Shown here piece after piece: positions 9,254 through 16,950 of a stretch of DNA of 64,000 bases; within the stretch, counting starts at the first letter, position 1, and each line of letters begins with the position of its first letter. The position numbers and the translations under genes were made by a program. Under the pieces are notes generated by a model. It was given only the letters and a program-made list of their open reading frames with translations, was not told where the DNA came from and searched no databases. Source of the stretch: Lachnospiraceae bacterium (lineage in GTDB: Bacteria; Bacillota; Clostridia; Lachnospirales; Lachnospiraceae); contig SVEH01000002.1 in NCBI GenBank assembly GCA_015057455.1, forward strand, positions 1 to 64,000. The letters run 5' to 3'.

Positions 9254-10423
9254 ATGGTTAGAAGACGAAGACGACGTTCTAACATAAAAGGAAGTAGCAT
9301 TAACGAATATTATGATTATTCATTGTTGTTTATTACATTTTTCTTGGTGTGTTTTGGACTAATTATGATTTATAGTACTAGTTCATATGTTGCACAAAGA
9401 GATTTTAATGATGCAGCTAAATTCCTTAAAGGTCAAGCAATAGCGGCAGTATTAGGCGCAATTGCAATGATTATTGTATCAAGAATAGATTATAGAATTC
9501 TAAGAAGAAAGTTTAAGAAATTTAATATAAATATTGCAATGTTATTATACATAGTATGTGTATTTTTACAAGTATTTGTATTGTTTTTTGGTGTGGAAAG
9601 TCATGGTAAGAAAAGATGGATTAATTTAGGATTTACAACATTCCAACCATCAGAGCTTAGTAAAGTTGCTATGATAATATTTATGGCTTACTTAATTCAG
9701 AAAGCTCCAAGAACATTAGATACAATAGCTGGATTTTTACTTTGTTTTTTTATTGGACTGTTTATAATTGTTCCAATTGCAATAGCAAACTTAAGTACAG
9801 CAATTATTGTTGCAGCAATAGTAGTAGGAATATGCTTTGTTGCTAGTAGAAAAACGTGGTATTATTATGTTTTTATAGCATTTGCAGGAGTTGCTGTTGC
9901 AGCATATATTTTCTTAGGAAGTCAATCCTATAGAGCTGAAAGAATTGCGGTTTGGCAGAATGTAGAGACTGAACCAAAAGGTTATCAGATATTACAAGGA
10001 TTATATGCCATAGCATCAGGTGGATTATTTGGTACACAGTTAGGTGAAAGTAAGCAAAAATTAGGATTTATACCAGAAGCACATAATGATATGATATTTA
10101 CTGTAATATGTGAGGAACTTGGATTATTTGGAGCAGTATCATTAATGTTATTATTTGTTTTGTTGTTATATAGAATTTTAATAATAGGATTAAATGCTCA
10201 AGATTTGTTTGGTTCATTGATATGTGTAGGAGTATTTGTACATATTGCAGTGCAAGTAATTCTTAACATAGCAGTTGTAACTAATTCAGTTCCATCAACA
10301 GGTGTGCCATTGCCATTTATAAGTTATGGTGGTACATCAGTAAGTATATTGATGGCAGAGATAGGTGTTGTTTTAAGTGTTTCTAATCAAATGAAGACAA
10401 CCAAAACTAAGGAAAGTAATTAA
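9254..10423 (+). CDS. ftsW: FtsW/SpoVE-type lipid II polymerase (SEDS family)
   Basis: A 389-residue SEDS protein with an Arg-rich cytoplasmic start and about ten membrane helices. SEDS proteins polymerise lipid II into glycan strands together with a partner class B PBP. Conserved segments include PEAHNDMIFTVICEELG (extracellular loop) and the C-terminal VPSTGVPLPFISYGGTS. The gene lies after murD, where Bacillus has spoVE, so it could be the vegetative ftsW, the sporulation spoVE, or serve both; the sequence alone does not decide. The usual neighbour murG is missing. Confidence 0.93.
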   Translation: MVRRRRRRSNIKGSSINEYYDYSLLFITFFLVCFGLIMIYSTSSYVAQRDFNDAAKFLKGQAIAAVLGAIAMIIVSRIDYRILRRKFKKFNINIAMLLYIVCVFLQVFVLFFGVESHGKKRWINLGFTTFQPSELSKVAMIIFMAYLIQKAPRTLDTIAGFLLCFFIGLFIIVPIAIANLSTAIIVAAIVVGICFVASRKTWYYYVFIAFAGVAVAAYIFLGSQSYRAERIAVWQNVETEPKGYQILQGLYAIASGGLFGTQLGESKQKLGFIPEAHNDMIFTVICEELGLFGAVSLMLLFVLLLYRILIIGLNAQDLFGSLICVGVFVHIAVQVILNIAVVTNSVPSTGVPLPFISYGGTSVSILMAEIGVVLSVSNQMKTTKTKESN

Positions 10424-10495
10424 TACAAAGATTTATATAGGAATATAAAATATAGTACAAGAATATAAAGAACAGTATGTGAATAAAGCTATAAT

Positions 10496-10534
10496 AAATT
10501 TACAGTTTGTAGGTAAACTATGAACTGTAAATTT
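10496..10534 (+). other. Leader hairpin upstream of divIB/ftsQ
   Basis: A 12-bp perfect stem (10496-10507 with 10523-10534) with a 15-nt loop. An alternative smaller hairpin (AGTTT/AAACT) overlaps it, so the two are mutually exclusive. No T-run follows directly, so this is not a typical terminator. It could be an mRNA stability or translation element. Confidence 0.4.
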
Positions 10535-10560
10535 AATATAACATAAGCTGAGGAGTTTAT

Positions 10561-12099
10561 ATGGAAAAAAAAGAAGTTATTAACAAGGAAAATGATGCAC
10601 AGAGCAATAAAAAGATATCGAATATAGGTGATAGTGCTGAAAAAGTAAAGAAAGAGATAAAGAAAAATACGACATCCTATCACACTGATAAAAAAGAAAA
10701 TTTAAAAAAAGATATTAACAGTACTTCCAAAAAGAACTATAGAAAAGAAAAGAATGCTAGGACTGATTCACAAAAAGAGAAAAAATATGAGTCAGATAAT
10801 AGTAAGAAGATAAATAATGAAAATAAATCAAGAAAAAGTTATAGGGATGATTTGATAAAAGACAATAAGTCAATAAAAGAGTATACTGATGGTTTGAAAA
10901 AAGAAAGTAAATCAATAAAAGAGTATAATAATGGTTTAAAAAAAGATACTAAAACAAAAAAAGAATATGATAAAGAAATAAATAAAGAAATAAATAAAGA
11001 AATAAATAAAGAAATAAATAAAGAAAGTATACTAAAGAGAGATTATAAATTTGATTTAAATATAGATAATAGTTATAAGAAAGATTATAAGACAACAGAG
11101 CAAGAGCGTCAGGAAAAAAAAGTTCATAATAAAATAGAAACAATAGGTAAAAGAAAGAGTAAAAAAATTGACATTATTCATACAGATAATAACGATAATT
11201 TACAAGTTATCAAGACTAAAGAACAGAAGAATACTATTGGAGAAGAAAACAATTTAAAAGAACAAAGGAAACAATCAAATAAAGTTACAGATTTTAATGA
11301 TGCGAAGAAAACTGCTCTTGCTATAGAAAAAAGAAAAAAAAGAAATGAGCAAAAAGAGTATTTTAGGCAAAGAGTGGAACAGTTAAAGACACCAAAAGCA
11401 AAGATTATAATATCAGTTGTTACAGTAACAATAGCATTTCTTATATTTGCAGCATTAACAATTATAAATGATGTTCAGATAGATGAAGGAAAACATTATT
11501 CAGAAAAAGAGATAAAAAGAATAGTGTTTAATAATATTTTTGATTGTAACTCCGTATTTTTATTTTTAAAATATAGATACTCAGATCAAGAGGCTGTGCC
11601 ATTTGTTGAGTATATAGATGTAGTCTGGGTAGATAAGAATACAGTTAAGATTAAAGTTTATGATAAGAATATTATTGGATGTACCAATTTTATGAATGAA
11701 TATGTATATTTTGATAAAGATGGTTTTGTCGTTGAAACATCGTCCAAAAAGGAGAATGATATACCATATATAACAGGTATTGATTTTGAACAACTCACGT
11801 TAAATAGTAAGATAGAAGTAGATGATGAGGATGTTTTTGACGTTATTTTAACAATAACTCAACAAATTTCAAAATACAAATTAGATGTAGATGAGATTAA
11901 TTTTGATAAGAATTTTAATTTAACAATGTATGCAGGAGATATAACTGTATTGCTTGGGAAACATAAAACTTATGATGAACAGTTAGCTAAGTTAAAGAGT
12001 ATGTTAGAAGAAGCAAAAAAGGAAAATTTAAGTGGTGTATTGCACATGGAAAAATACAAAGAAGGTCAAGATAGAATAATTTTTGATAAAAAAAATTAA
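10561..12099 (+). CDS. divIB: DivIB/FtsQ-type division protein with an expanded, repeat-built N-terminus
   Basis: A 512-residue protein. Residues 1-281 are a very Lys/Glu/Asn-rich cytoplasmic region, followed by a membrane helix (about 282-302) and an extracytoplasmic POTRA/FtsQ-like domain (about 306-510). FtsQ/DivIB joins FtsL and DivIC in regulating septal synthesis. Typical DivIB is about 260-300 residues; the excess is all N-terminal. It contains a 14-residue repeat unit (SIKEY..GLKK type, 10867-10970) and four KEIN repeats (10971-11018). Position before ftsZ fits divIB. Function of the N-terminal region is unknown. Confidence 0.82.
   Translation: MEKKEVINKENDAQSNKKISNIGDSAEKVKKEIKKNTTSYHTDKKENLKKDINSTSKKNYRKEKNARTDSQKEKKYESDNSKKINNENKSRKSYRDDLIKDNKSIKEYTDGLKKESKSIKEYNNGLKKDTKTKKEYDKEINKEINKEINKEINKESILKRDYKFDLNIDNSYKKDYKTTEQERQEKKVHNKIETIGKRKSKKIDIIHTDNNDNLQVIKTKEQKNTIGEENNLKEQRKQSNKVTDFNDAKKTALAIEKRKKRNEQKEYFRQRVEQLKTPKAKIIISVVTVTIAFLIFAALTIINDVQIDEGKHYSEKEIKRIVFNNIFDCNSVFLFLKYRYSDQEAVPFVEYIDVVWVDKNTVKIKVYDKNIIGCTNFMNEYVYFDKDGFVVETSSKKENDIPYITGIDFEQLTLNSKIEVDDEDVFDVILTITQQISKYKLDVDEINFDKNFNLTMYAGDITVLLGKHKTYDEQLAKLKSMLEEAKKENLSGVLHMEKYKEGQDRIIFDKKN
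10867..10970 (+). repeat. 42-bp in-frame repeats within divIB
   Basis: Two 42-bp units (10867-10908, 10909-10950) and a partial third encode a 14-residue motif of the form K-S-I-K-E-Y-x-x-G-L-K-K-x-x. The units differ at several positions, so they are older than the adjoining 12-bp array. Confidence 0.75.
10971..11026 (+). repeat. 12-bp tandem repeat within divIB
   Basis: Four identical copies of TAAAGAAATAAA (10971-11018) plus a partial fifth. The unit is a multiple of three, so copy-number change by slippage would lengthen or shorten the KEIN stretch without a frameshift. Confidence 0.9.
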
Positions 12100-12115
12100 A
12101 ATCATAAAAAAAAGC

Positions 12116-12144
12116 TTGATATTTTGCCTAAAAGAAAGTAATAT
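12116..12144 (+). promoter_or_regulatory. Sigma-A promoter of ftsZ
   Basis: TTGATA (12116-12121), 17 bp, TAATAT (12139-12144), about 150 nt before the ftsZ start. It gives ftsZ its own transcription in addition to read-through from the dcw operon. Confidence 0.6.
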
Positions 12145-12295
12145 ATAGTAGAGTAGACTTAGAGTGTGCTCACGAAATGTTAACTTATGATAATAAATTT
12201 TGGATAAAGAGTAATAAGTTGGTTTGAAGTAATGGGAATATATATTTTTTTATGGGCTTGTATCTGATGAGAAATATATTAAGGAGGAATGAAAC

Positions 12296-13621
12296 TTGCT
12301 TGAGATTAGAACGAATGACGGAGATGCTGCAGCTAAGATTCTAGTAATCGGTGTAGGTGGAGCAGGTAATAATGCGGTTAACCGTATGATAGAAGAAGGA
12401 ATACAAGGAGTTGAATTTATTTGTGTTAACACAGATAAACAACATTTAAAATCTTGTAAGGCACCTACTTGTATTCAAATAGGTGAGAAATTAACAAAAG
12501 GTCTTGGAGCTGGTGCTCAACCAGAGATTGGTGAGAAGGCCGCAGAAGAGAATGCAGAGGAATTAGCAGAGATTATAAAAGGCTCAGACATGGTATTTGT
12601 TACATGTGGTATGGGTGGTGGAACTGGTACAGGTGCTGCTCCAGTTGTTGCTAAAATAGCTCGTGACATGGGAATACTTACAGTAGGTATTGTTACAAAA
12701 CCATTTAGATTTGAAGCTAGAGCACGTATGAATAATGCTATTTCTGGTATTGAAAGATTAAAAGACAGTGTGGATACTTTAATTGTTATCCCTAACGATA
12801 AATTATTAGAGATAGTTGATAGAAGAACAACTATGCCAGATGCACTTAAGAAGGCTGATGAAGTATTACAACAAGGTGTTCAAGGTATAACAGACTTAAT
12901 TAATGTGCCAGGTTTAATTAACTTAGACTTCGCAGATGTACAAACTGTTATGAAAGATAAAGGTATTGCTCATATCGGTATTGGTATTGGACATGGAGAT
13001 GAGAAGTGCGTTGATGCAGTGAGAGAGGCTATAACAAGTCCACTTCTTGAAACAACAATTCAAGGAGCAACTCATGTTATTATCAACGTATCTGGTGATA
13101 TAAGCTTAATTGAAGCCAATGATGCTGCTACATATGTTCAAGAGTTAGCAGGAGAAGGAGCTAATATTATATTTGGTGCTATGTATGATGATAGTGTACA
13201 AGATGTAGCTACTATAACAGTAATAGCAACAGGATTAGAAGAAGGAGCTGGACAAATTGATGCTCATAGACAAACAGCAGTTAATCCAGCAGCAAGTGTA
13301 AAGGCGGCTAGACCAAATCCATTAGAGACAGTAACTAATAAGCCACTTAACAATAATCAAGCTAATCTTGCAGCTACTCAATCTGTTGCAGCACAACAGA
13401 TGCCAGCTACTCCAAAGGTAGAGGTTAATGAAGCTGTTGCAAGACAAAATATTGCTGTTAATCAAACAGTTACTCCAGTACAAACTAATCAAGCTCAAGT
13501 TACACAACCAACTCAACCAACAATGAATGAGAGAGTAACTCCTTCATATAAGAATGATTCAGATAACGATTTTGGAGGAATAAGAATTCCAGAATTCTTA
13601 AAGAAGAATCGTAACAAGTAA
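12296..13621 (+). CDS. ftsZ: FtsZ, tubulin-like division GTPase
   Basis: A 441-residue GTPase that polymerises into the Z-ring. It has a nucleotide-binding loop [13 protein letters not shown] (19-31), the tubulin signature GGGTGTG (107-113), a C-terminal GTPase-activating domain to about 318, a long Ala/Gln/Val/Pro-rich linker and the conserved C-terminal peptide [11 protein letters not shown] that binds FtsA/SepF-type partners. The start is TTG at 12296, set by AAGGAGG (12281-12287) with 8-nt spacing. The nearby ATG at 12289 is out of frame and ends after four codons. It has its own promoter and terminator. Confidence 0.97.
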   Translation: MLEIRTNDGDAAAKILVIGVGGAGNNAVNRMIEEGIQGVEFICVNTDKQHLKSCKAPTCIQIGEKLTKGLGAGAQPEIGEKAAEENAEELAEIIKGSDMVFVTCGMGGGTGTGAAPVVAKIARDMGILTVGIVTKPFRFEARARMNNAISGIERLKDSVDTLIVIPNDKLLEIVDRRTTMPDALKKADEVLQQGVQGITDLINVPGLINLDFADVQTVMKDKGIAHIGIGIGHGDEKCVDAVREAITSPLLETTIQGATHVIINVSGDISLIEANDAATYVQELAGEGANIIFGAMYDDSVQDVATITVIATGLEEGAGQIDAHRQTAVNPAASVKAARPNPLETVTNKPLNNNQANLAATQSVAAQQMPATPKVEVNEAVARQNIAVNQTVTPVQTNQAQVTQPTQPTMNERVTPSYKNDSDNDFGGIRIPEFLKKNRNK

Positions 13622-13650
13622 TCGAAATAATTATATTTTTCATAATATAT

Positions 13651-13692
13651 AAAACGCATGCATAAGACTTTGTCTTATAGCATGCGTTTTTG
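13651..13692 (+). terminator. Terminator after ftsZ
   Basis: AAAACGCATGC pairs with GCATGCGTTTT, continued inward by ATAAGAC/GTCTTAT with one unpaired base and a TTT loop, then T residues. A strong, near-perfect 18-bp stem that closes the division cluster. Confidence 0.92.
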
Positions 13693-13772
13693 AATGTGTG
13701 GGTTTATATTCCCCTAAATTCGTGACTAGAAAAGGTCCCCCAAAAAGAAAAATCCCCATAAGGAAGAAAATA

Positions 13773-13781
13773 TGATATAAT
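13773..13781 (+). promoter_or_regulatory. Extended -10 promoter of the yjfB-like gene
   Basis: TGATATAAT is a perfect TGnTATAAT extended -10 element 40 bp before the start codon. No good -35 is visible at the right spacing, which extended -10 promoters tolerate. A sigma-D-type motif was looked for and not found. Confidence 0.5.
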
Positions 13782-13820
13782 AAGTTTAAGAAGTACAAAA
13801 TGCTTCAGAAGGAGGGTAAA

Positions 13821-14000
13821 ATGGTTAATTTAGTTGGAATGGCAAACATGCTAGACCAGAACGGACTAATGCAACAAGTTGGGGTAAAGATGCTAGACAA
13901 TGCTCTTGAGATTCAGGAGGAAACAAATAATAGCATGATAAAGATGATGGAGCAGTCTGTTCAACCTAATCTTGGAAGCAATTTTGATGTGTCCGTTTAG
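13821..14000 (+). CDS. YjfB-like putative motility protein
   Basis: A 59-residue protein with the pattern of the YjfB family (Pfam putative motility protein, PF14070): a short N-terminal helix, Q-Q-V-G-V-K-M-L-D-N in the middle and a C-terminal M-M-E-Q-S-V-Q-P-N-L-G-S-N-F-D-V segment. The family is linked to motility in Bacillus but has no defined biochemical role. The start at ATG 13821 follows AAGGAGG by 5 nt; an in-frame ATG at 13800 has no ribosome binding site. It is monocistronic, with its own promoter and terminator, 17 kb from the flagellar cluster. Confidence 0.8.
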   Translation: MVNLVGMANMLDQNGLMQQVGVKMLDNALEIQEETNNSMIKMMEQSVQPNLGSNFDVSV

Positions 14001-14035
14001 TGCACACCGAGATAATTAGATATTTTATTCAAAGA

Positions 14036-14076
14036 GCTGTGGAAGAACTTCATTAAGAGTTCTTCCACAGCTTCTT
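14036..14076 (+). terminator. Terminator after the yjfB-like gene (possibly bidirectional)
   Basis: A perfect 14-bp stem (14036-14049 with 14058-14071), 8-nt loop, then TTCTTTG. On the reverse strand it is followed by TCTTTG, so it may also end transcription of the convergent ATPase gene. Confidence 0.85.
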
Positions 14077-14184
14077 TGTGTTAAAAATTGATTTATAACT
14101 TGTAAACCATAAGTATAATGAATTTATTGATGAGATAATATATATAAGATGCATATTAGGATAAGTTTAATATTATGATGGAGA

Positions 14185-14787
14185 CTAGATATTAATATAG
14201 TTATCACATAATCCATCAAGATATTCATCTGTTTTTGCAATGTAGATAATTGTATATTTTGAACGCAATTTTGTGTATAGAGTATAAAAGTCTTTTAAAG
14301 CGTATTGATTTAAGTGTTTAAATGGTTCATTAATTACAAGTATATCTGCGTTAGGTATAAGGGCATATGCTAAACACAGCTTCTTATACATTGCGCAAGA
14401 ATAATTGCATACTTTGGTTTCACTAAGGGAGTCTAATCCTACGAAATTCATTACTTTGGTTATTTGTATATTTTCAACATTAGTACTATATTCAGATAGC
14501 ATTTTTAGATTTTTAAATCCATCTTGATTATTTATAAATGAAGGCTCATTTAACAATACACCTAATTCTGCATAAGGGTATCCATCAAAATATGGTTGTT
14601 TATTATTAATGGATATTTCACCATCATCGGGACATTCTAATCCACATACTATATCTGAAAAAGTCTTTCTTGTATCATCGTTATCTATTATAAAAGCATA
14701 ACTACTTCCTTTTTCTATGGAGAAGCTTATTGGAGATAGTTTTTGAACTTTTGAAACTTGTTTAAATTGGTAAATGTAATCGCTCAT
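14185..14787 (-). CDS. Degenerate ABC-type ATPase-like protein
   Basis: A 200-residue protein with the overall layout of an ABC ATPase subunit, but every catalytic motif is altered. Walker A reads D35-N-D-D-T-R-K41-T42 (both Gly lost, K-T kept). The signature LSGGQ is Y129-S-C-A-M133. Walker B ends I-L-V-I-N153-E154-P, with Asn in place of Asp and the Glu retained. The H-loop His is missing. It is shorter than usual (about 220-250). AAGGAAT lies 7 nt upstream of the ATG. It is the only reverse-strand gene seen and has no permease next to it. It probably does not hydrolyse ATP; a binding, regulatory or decaying role is possible. Confidence 0.7.
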   Translation of the reverse strand: MSDYIYQFKQVSKVQKLSPISFSIEKGSSYAFIIDNDDTRKTFSDIVCGLECPDDGEISINNKQPYFDGYPYAELGVLLNEPSFINNQDGFKNLKMLSEYSTNVENIQITKVMNFVGLDSLSETKVCNYSCAMYKKLCLAYALIPNADILVINEPFKHLNQYALKDFYTLYTKLRSKYTIIYIAKTDEYLDGLCDNYINI

Positions 14788-14822
14788 TGTTATTCCTTTC
14801 TAGTCAGAATTCTCATTTATTT

Positions 14823-14831
14823 ATAATAGCA
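14823..14831 (-). promoter_or_regulatory. Possible extended -10 promoter of the ATPase-like gene
   Basis: On the reverse strand TGC-TATTAT lies 36 bp before the start codon. The -35 region is poor. It faces away from the spoIIG promoter in the same 250-bp intergenic region. Confidence 0.35.
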
Positions 14832-14876
14832 TATTTTAAAAGATAATTAAATATATAATATTTATTTGTATAAATG

Positions 14877-14982
14877 TGTCGAATGGTACGAAATATGATT
14901 AATTTTTTATAAAACAGATTATATTTTTTTTAGAATTAGATACACTGCTTTGACATTTTTTACAATAATTAGCAAGTATAAT
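14877..14982 (+). promoter_or_regulatory. spoIIG-type Spo0A-activated promoter
   Basis: TTGACA (14950-14955) and TATAAT (14977-14982) are perfect boxes but 21 bp apart, too far for normal sigma-A use. In Bacillus the spoIIG promoter has the same oddity (22 bp) and needs Spo0A. A perfect 0A box TGTCGAA is at 14877-14883, with a weaker match nine bases on (GTACGAA, 14886-14892). The reverse strand across the -35 reads TGTCAAA, one base from the 0A consensus. Spo0A control is inferred. Confidence 0.7.
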
Positions 14983-15037
14983 ATATTTACTTTCATATGG
15001 ATATATAAATAAATATTTAAGTATTCATTTAAGTACG

Positions 15038-15862
15038 GTGGTGATATGCATCAAGATATCGGTTTATTTGGATATTGTGTTTATTATTAATTTTATATTT
15101 GATTTTATTGGTATTTATCTAACTGGATTTGTAGCGGATGAAACAAAATGTATATTCAGGTATATAATGGCAGCAGTTATTTATGCTCTAGTAGATATAG
15201 TAATTATTTGCCTAGGAATAAATAACAATTTATATGTATTTTTACTTATTTACATAGTTGTAGAAAGTGTTTGTATTTATATTGGATTTGGTAAGGCAAA
15301 TTTAAAGAAGTATTTATTGAGAATTGTTTTACATTTAGGAATTTTATTTACAATGGGAGGTATGGTTACAGCGATTAATAATTCTTTTTCAGTAGATAAT
15401 GGAGAAAAATATTTTGGAAGTTATGTAAGGTTAATAGTTATTGCAGTATTAGTATTTTTTATATTAAAACACTTAATGCCTTATATTATTAAGAGCATTT
15501 ATTATAGAGAAAGGATATATAAAGTTACATTAAGATTGAAGGGGAAAGGTGTAGTACTTAAAGGGCTTATGGACACTGGCAATTCCCTTAGAGAGCAAAC
15601 AACAGGTAAACAAGTAACAATAGTAGAGAAGCAAATGCTAAAGGAATTTTTAGATATACACATAGAAAAAATATATGTTATTCCATACAAATCTATAGGA
15701 AAGGAAAACGGAATGTTATATGGAATACAAGTGGATGAGTTAATAATATCCCACAAGAAATTTGAGAAAGTTACATGTAATGCCATTGTAGGAATATATA
15801 ATGGAAGATTGTCAAATGATAGTCGTTATAATGCGATTTTGCATAGTCAAAGTTTAATGTAA
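15038..15862 (+). CDS. spoIIGA: SpoIIGA, pro-sigma-E processing aspartyl protease
   Basis: A 274-residue membrane protease. The N-terminal half has about five hydrophobic helices (to about residue 150); the C-terminal half carries the aspartyl protease motif D179-T-G-N182 followed by S-L. SpoIIGA activates pro-sigma-E in the mother cell after a forespore signal. The frame opens with GTG at 15038 or 15041; the ATG at 15046 is out of frame, and no strong Shine-Dalgarno sequence is seen, so the exact start is uncertain. It precedes sigE as in all endospore formers. Confidence 0.93.
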   Translation: MVICIKISVYLDIVFIINFIFDFIGIYLTGFVADETKCIFRYIMAAVIYALVDIVIICLGINNNLYVFLLIYIVVESVCIYIGFGKANLKKYLLRIVLHLGILFTMGGMVTAINNSFSVDNGEKYFGSYVRLIVIAVLVFFILKHLMPYIIKSIYYRERIYKVTLRLKGKGVVLKGLMDTGNSLREQTTGKQVTIVEKQMLKEFLDIHIEKIYVIPYKSIGKENGMLYGIQVDELIISHKKFEKVTCNAIVGIYNGRLSNDSRYNAILHSQSLM

Positions 15863-15989
15863 GAGATGTAATTAAGAGTTTATGATGTGAATGGCTATAT
15901 GAAGGTACAAAGTAGGATGAATTTTAAAGGTAGTATAAAGATGAGAAAGTGGAGGTTAAGGCGTAGTAACCTTAGGAATGGAGGCTAGT

Positions 15990-16739
15990 ATGGTTTTAAG
16001 TATGGAAATGCCTAGAAAGGTAAAGTTTAGTGTTCTATCAAATTTAAGAAATATATTTATGAGTCAAACAAATGAGATTCATTATATAGGAGGAGTAGAA
16101 GTTTTACCACCCCCTTTAAGTCCAGAAGAAGAGTTACAGATATTAGAGGAACTTGGGTGTGAAGAAGTAAGTATAGTAGAAAAAGCTAGAAAAGTTTTAG
16201 TGGAAAGGAATCTTAGACTAGTTGTTTATATTGCAAAAAAATTTGATAATACGGGTGTAGGTGTGGAAGATTTGATATCTATAGGAACTATAGGGTTAAT
16301 AAAGTCTATTAATACATTTAATCCTGTAAAGAATATAAAGCTTGCTACATATGCTTCTAGATGTATAGAAAATGAAATACTTATGTATTTAAGAAGGAAT
16401 AATAAAACTAAAATGGAGGTATCAATAGATGAACCACTTAATGTTGATTGGGATGGAAATGAGTTATTATTGTCAGATATTTTGGGAACAGATGAGGACA
16501 TTGCTTATAAAGGGATAGAAAGTGAGGTTGATAGATCATTATTATTTAAGGCTCTTGATAAATTAAATGAAAGGGAAAGGGTTATTGTTGAACTAAGATA
16601 TGGTATAAACAGAGAAGGAGATGAGTTAACACAAAAAGAAGTAGCGGATATGTTAGGAATATCCCAGTCATATATTTCTAGATTAGAGAAGAAGATTATT
16701 AAACAATTAAAGAGAGAAATGATAAGGTTAGGAGCCTAG
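15990..16739 (+). CDS. sigE: Sigma-E (pro-sigma-E), mother-cell sporulation sigma factor
   Basis: A 249-residue sigma-70 family factor. An N-terminal pro-sequence (about the first 30 residues, amphipathic, ending near HYIGG) precedes region 2 ([33 protein letters not shown] segment) and region 4 with its helix-turn-helix ([21 protein letters not shown]). SpoIIGA removes the pro-sequence. I use ATG 15990 because GGAGG lies 5 nt before it; ATG 15978 in the same frame lacks a good site. The gene lies 127 bp after spoIIGA and is probably co-transcribed. A terminator-like hairpin follows. Confidence 0.96.
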   Translation: MVLSMEMPRKVKFSVLSNLRNIFMSQTNEIHYIGGVEVLPPPLSPEEELQILEELGCEEVSIVEKARKVLVERNLRLVVYIAKKFDNTGVGVEDLISIGTIGLIKSINTFNPVKNIKLATYASRCIENEILMYLRRNNKTKMEVSIDEPLNVDWDGNELLLSDILGTDEDIAYKGIESEVDRSLLFKALDKLNERERVIVELRYGINREGDELTQKEVADMLGISQSYISRLEKKIIKQLKREMIRLGA

Positions 16740-16747
16740 TTGTATAG

Positions 16748-16804
16748 AAATTAGCATTTTGATATTCAAGGGTAATAGATGGTATTAGAGTGCTAATTTT
16801 TTTT
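16748..16804 (+). terminator. Terminator after sigE
   Basis: ATTAGCATT and AGTGCTAAT can pair (8 of 9, plus a G-T) around a long loop, followed by eight T residues. It separates sigE from the independently controlled sigG. Confidence 0.6.
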
Positions 16805-16869
16805 GCATCGAAAAACGAATTTGATTTTTTATAGGAAATTACCGACGATTTGTCATCTTTATTTAATAC

Positions 16870-16899
16870 GTATAAGTCGCATTTTTTAGGGTAATACTT
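16870..16899 (+). promoter_or_regulatory. Sigma-F/sigma-G-type promoter of sigG
   Basis: GTATA (16870-16874), exactly 15 bp, then GGTAATACTT (16890-16899). This fits the forespore consensus known from Bacillus (GYWTA-N15-GGnnAnAHTR) at all but the last position. It lies about 50 bp before the sigG start. sigG is a known sigma-F target that also activates itself. Confidence 0.65.
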
Positions 16900-16950
16900 T
16901 TAAATATGTTAGAAAAATCTAGCAAATTAGTATTCTCTAGGAGGTATAGT

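Noticed and set aside
13700-13765. Another copy of the TCTAG intergenic repeat after ftsZ
   Set aside because: GACTAGAAAAGG and CCCCTAAAT boxes are vaguely similar, but the match is too short to separate from chance.
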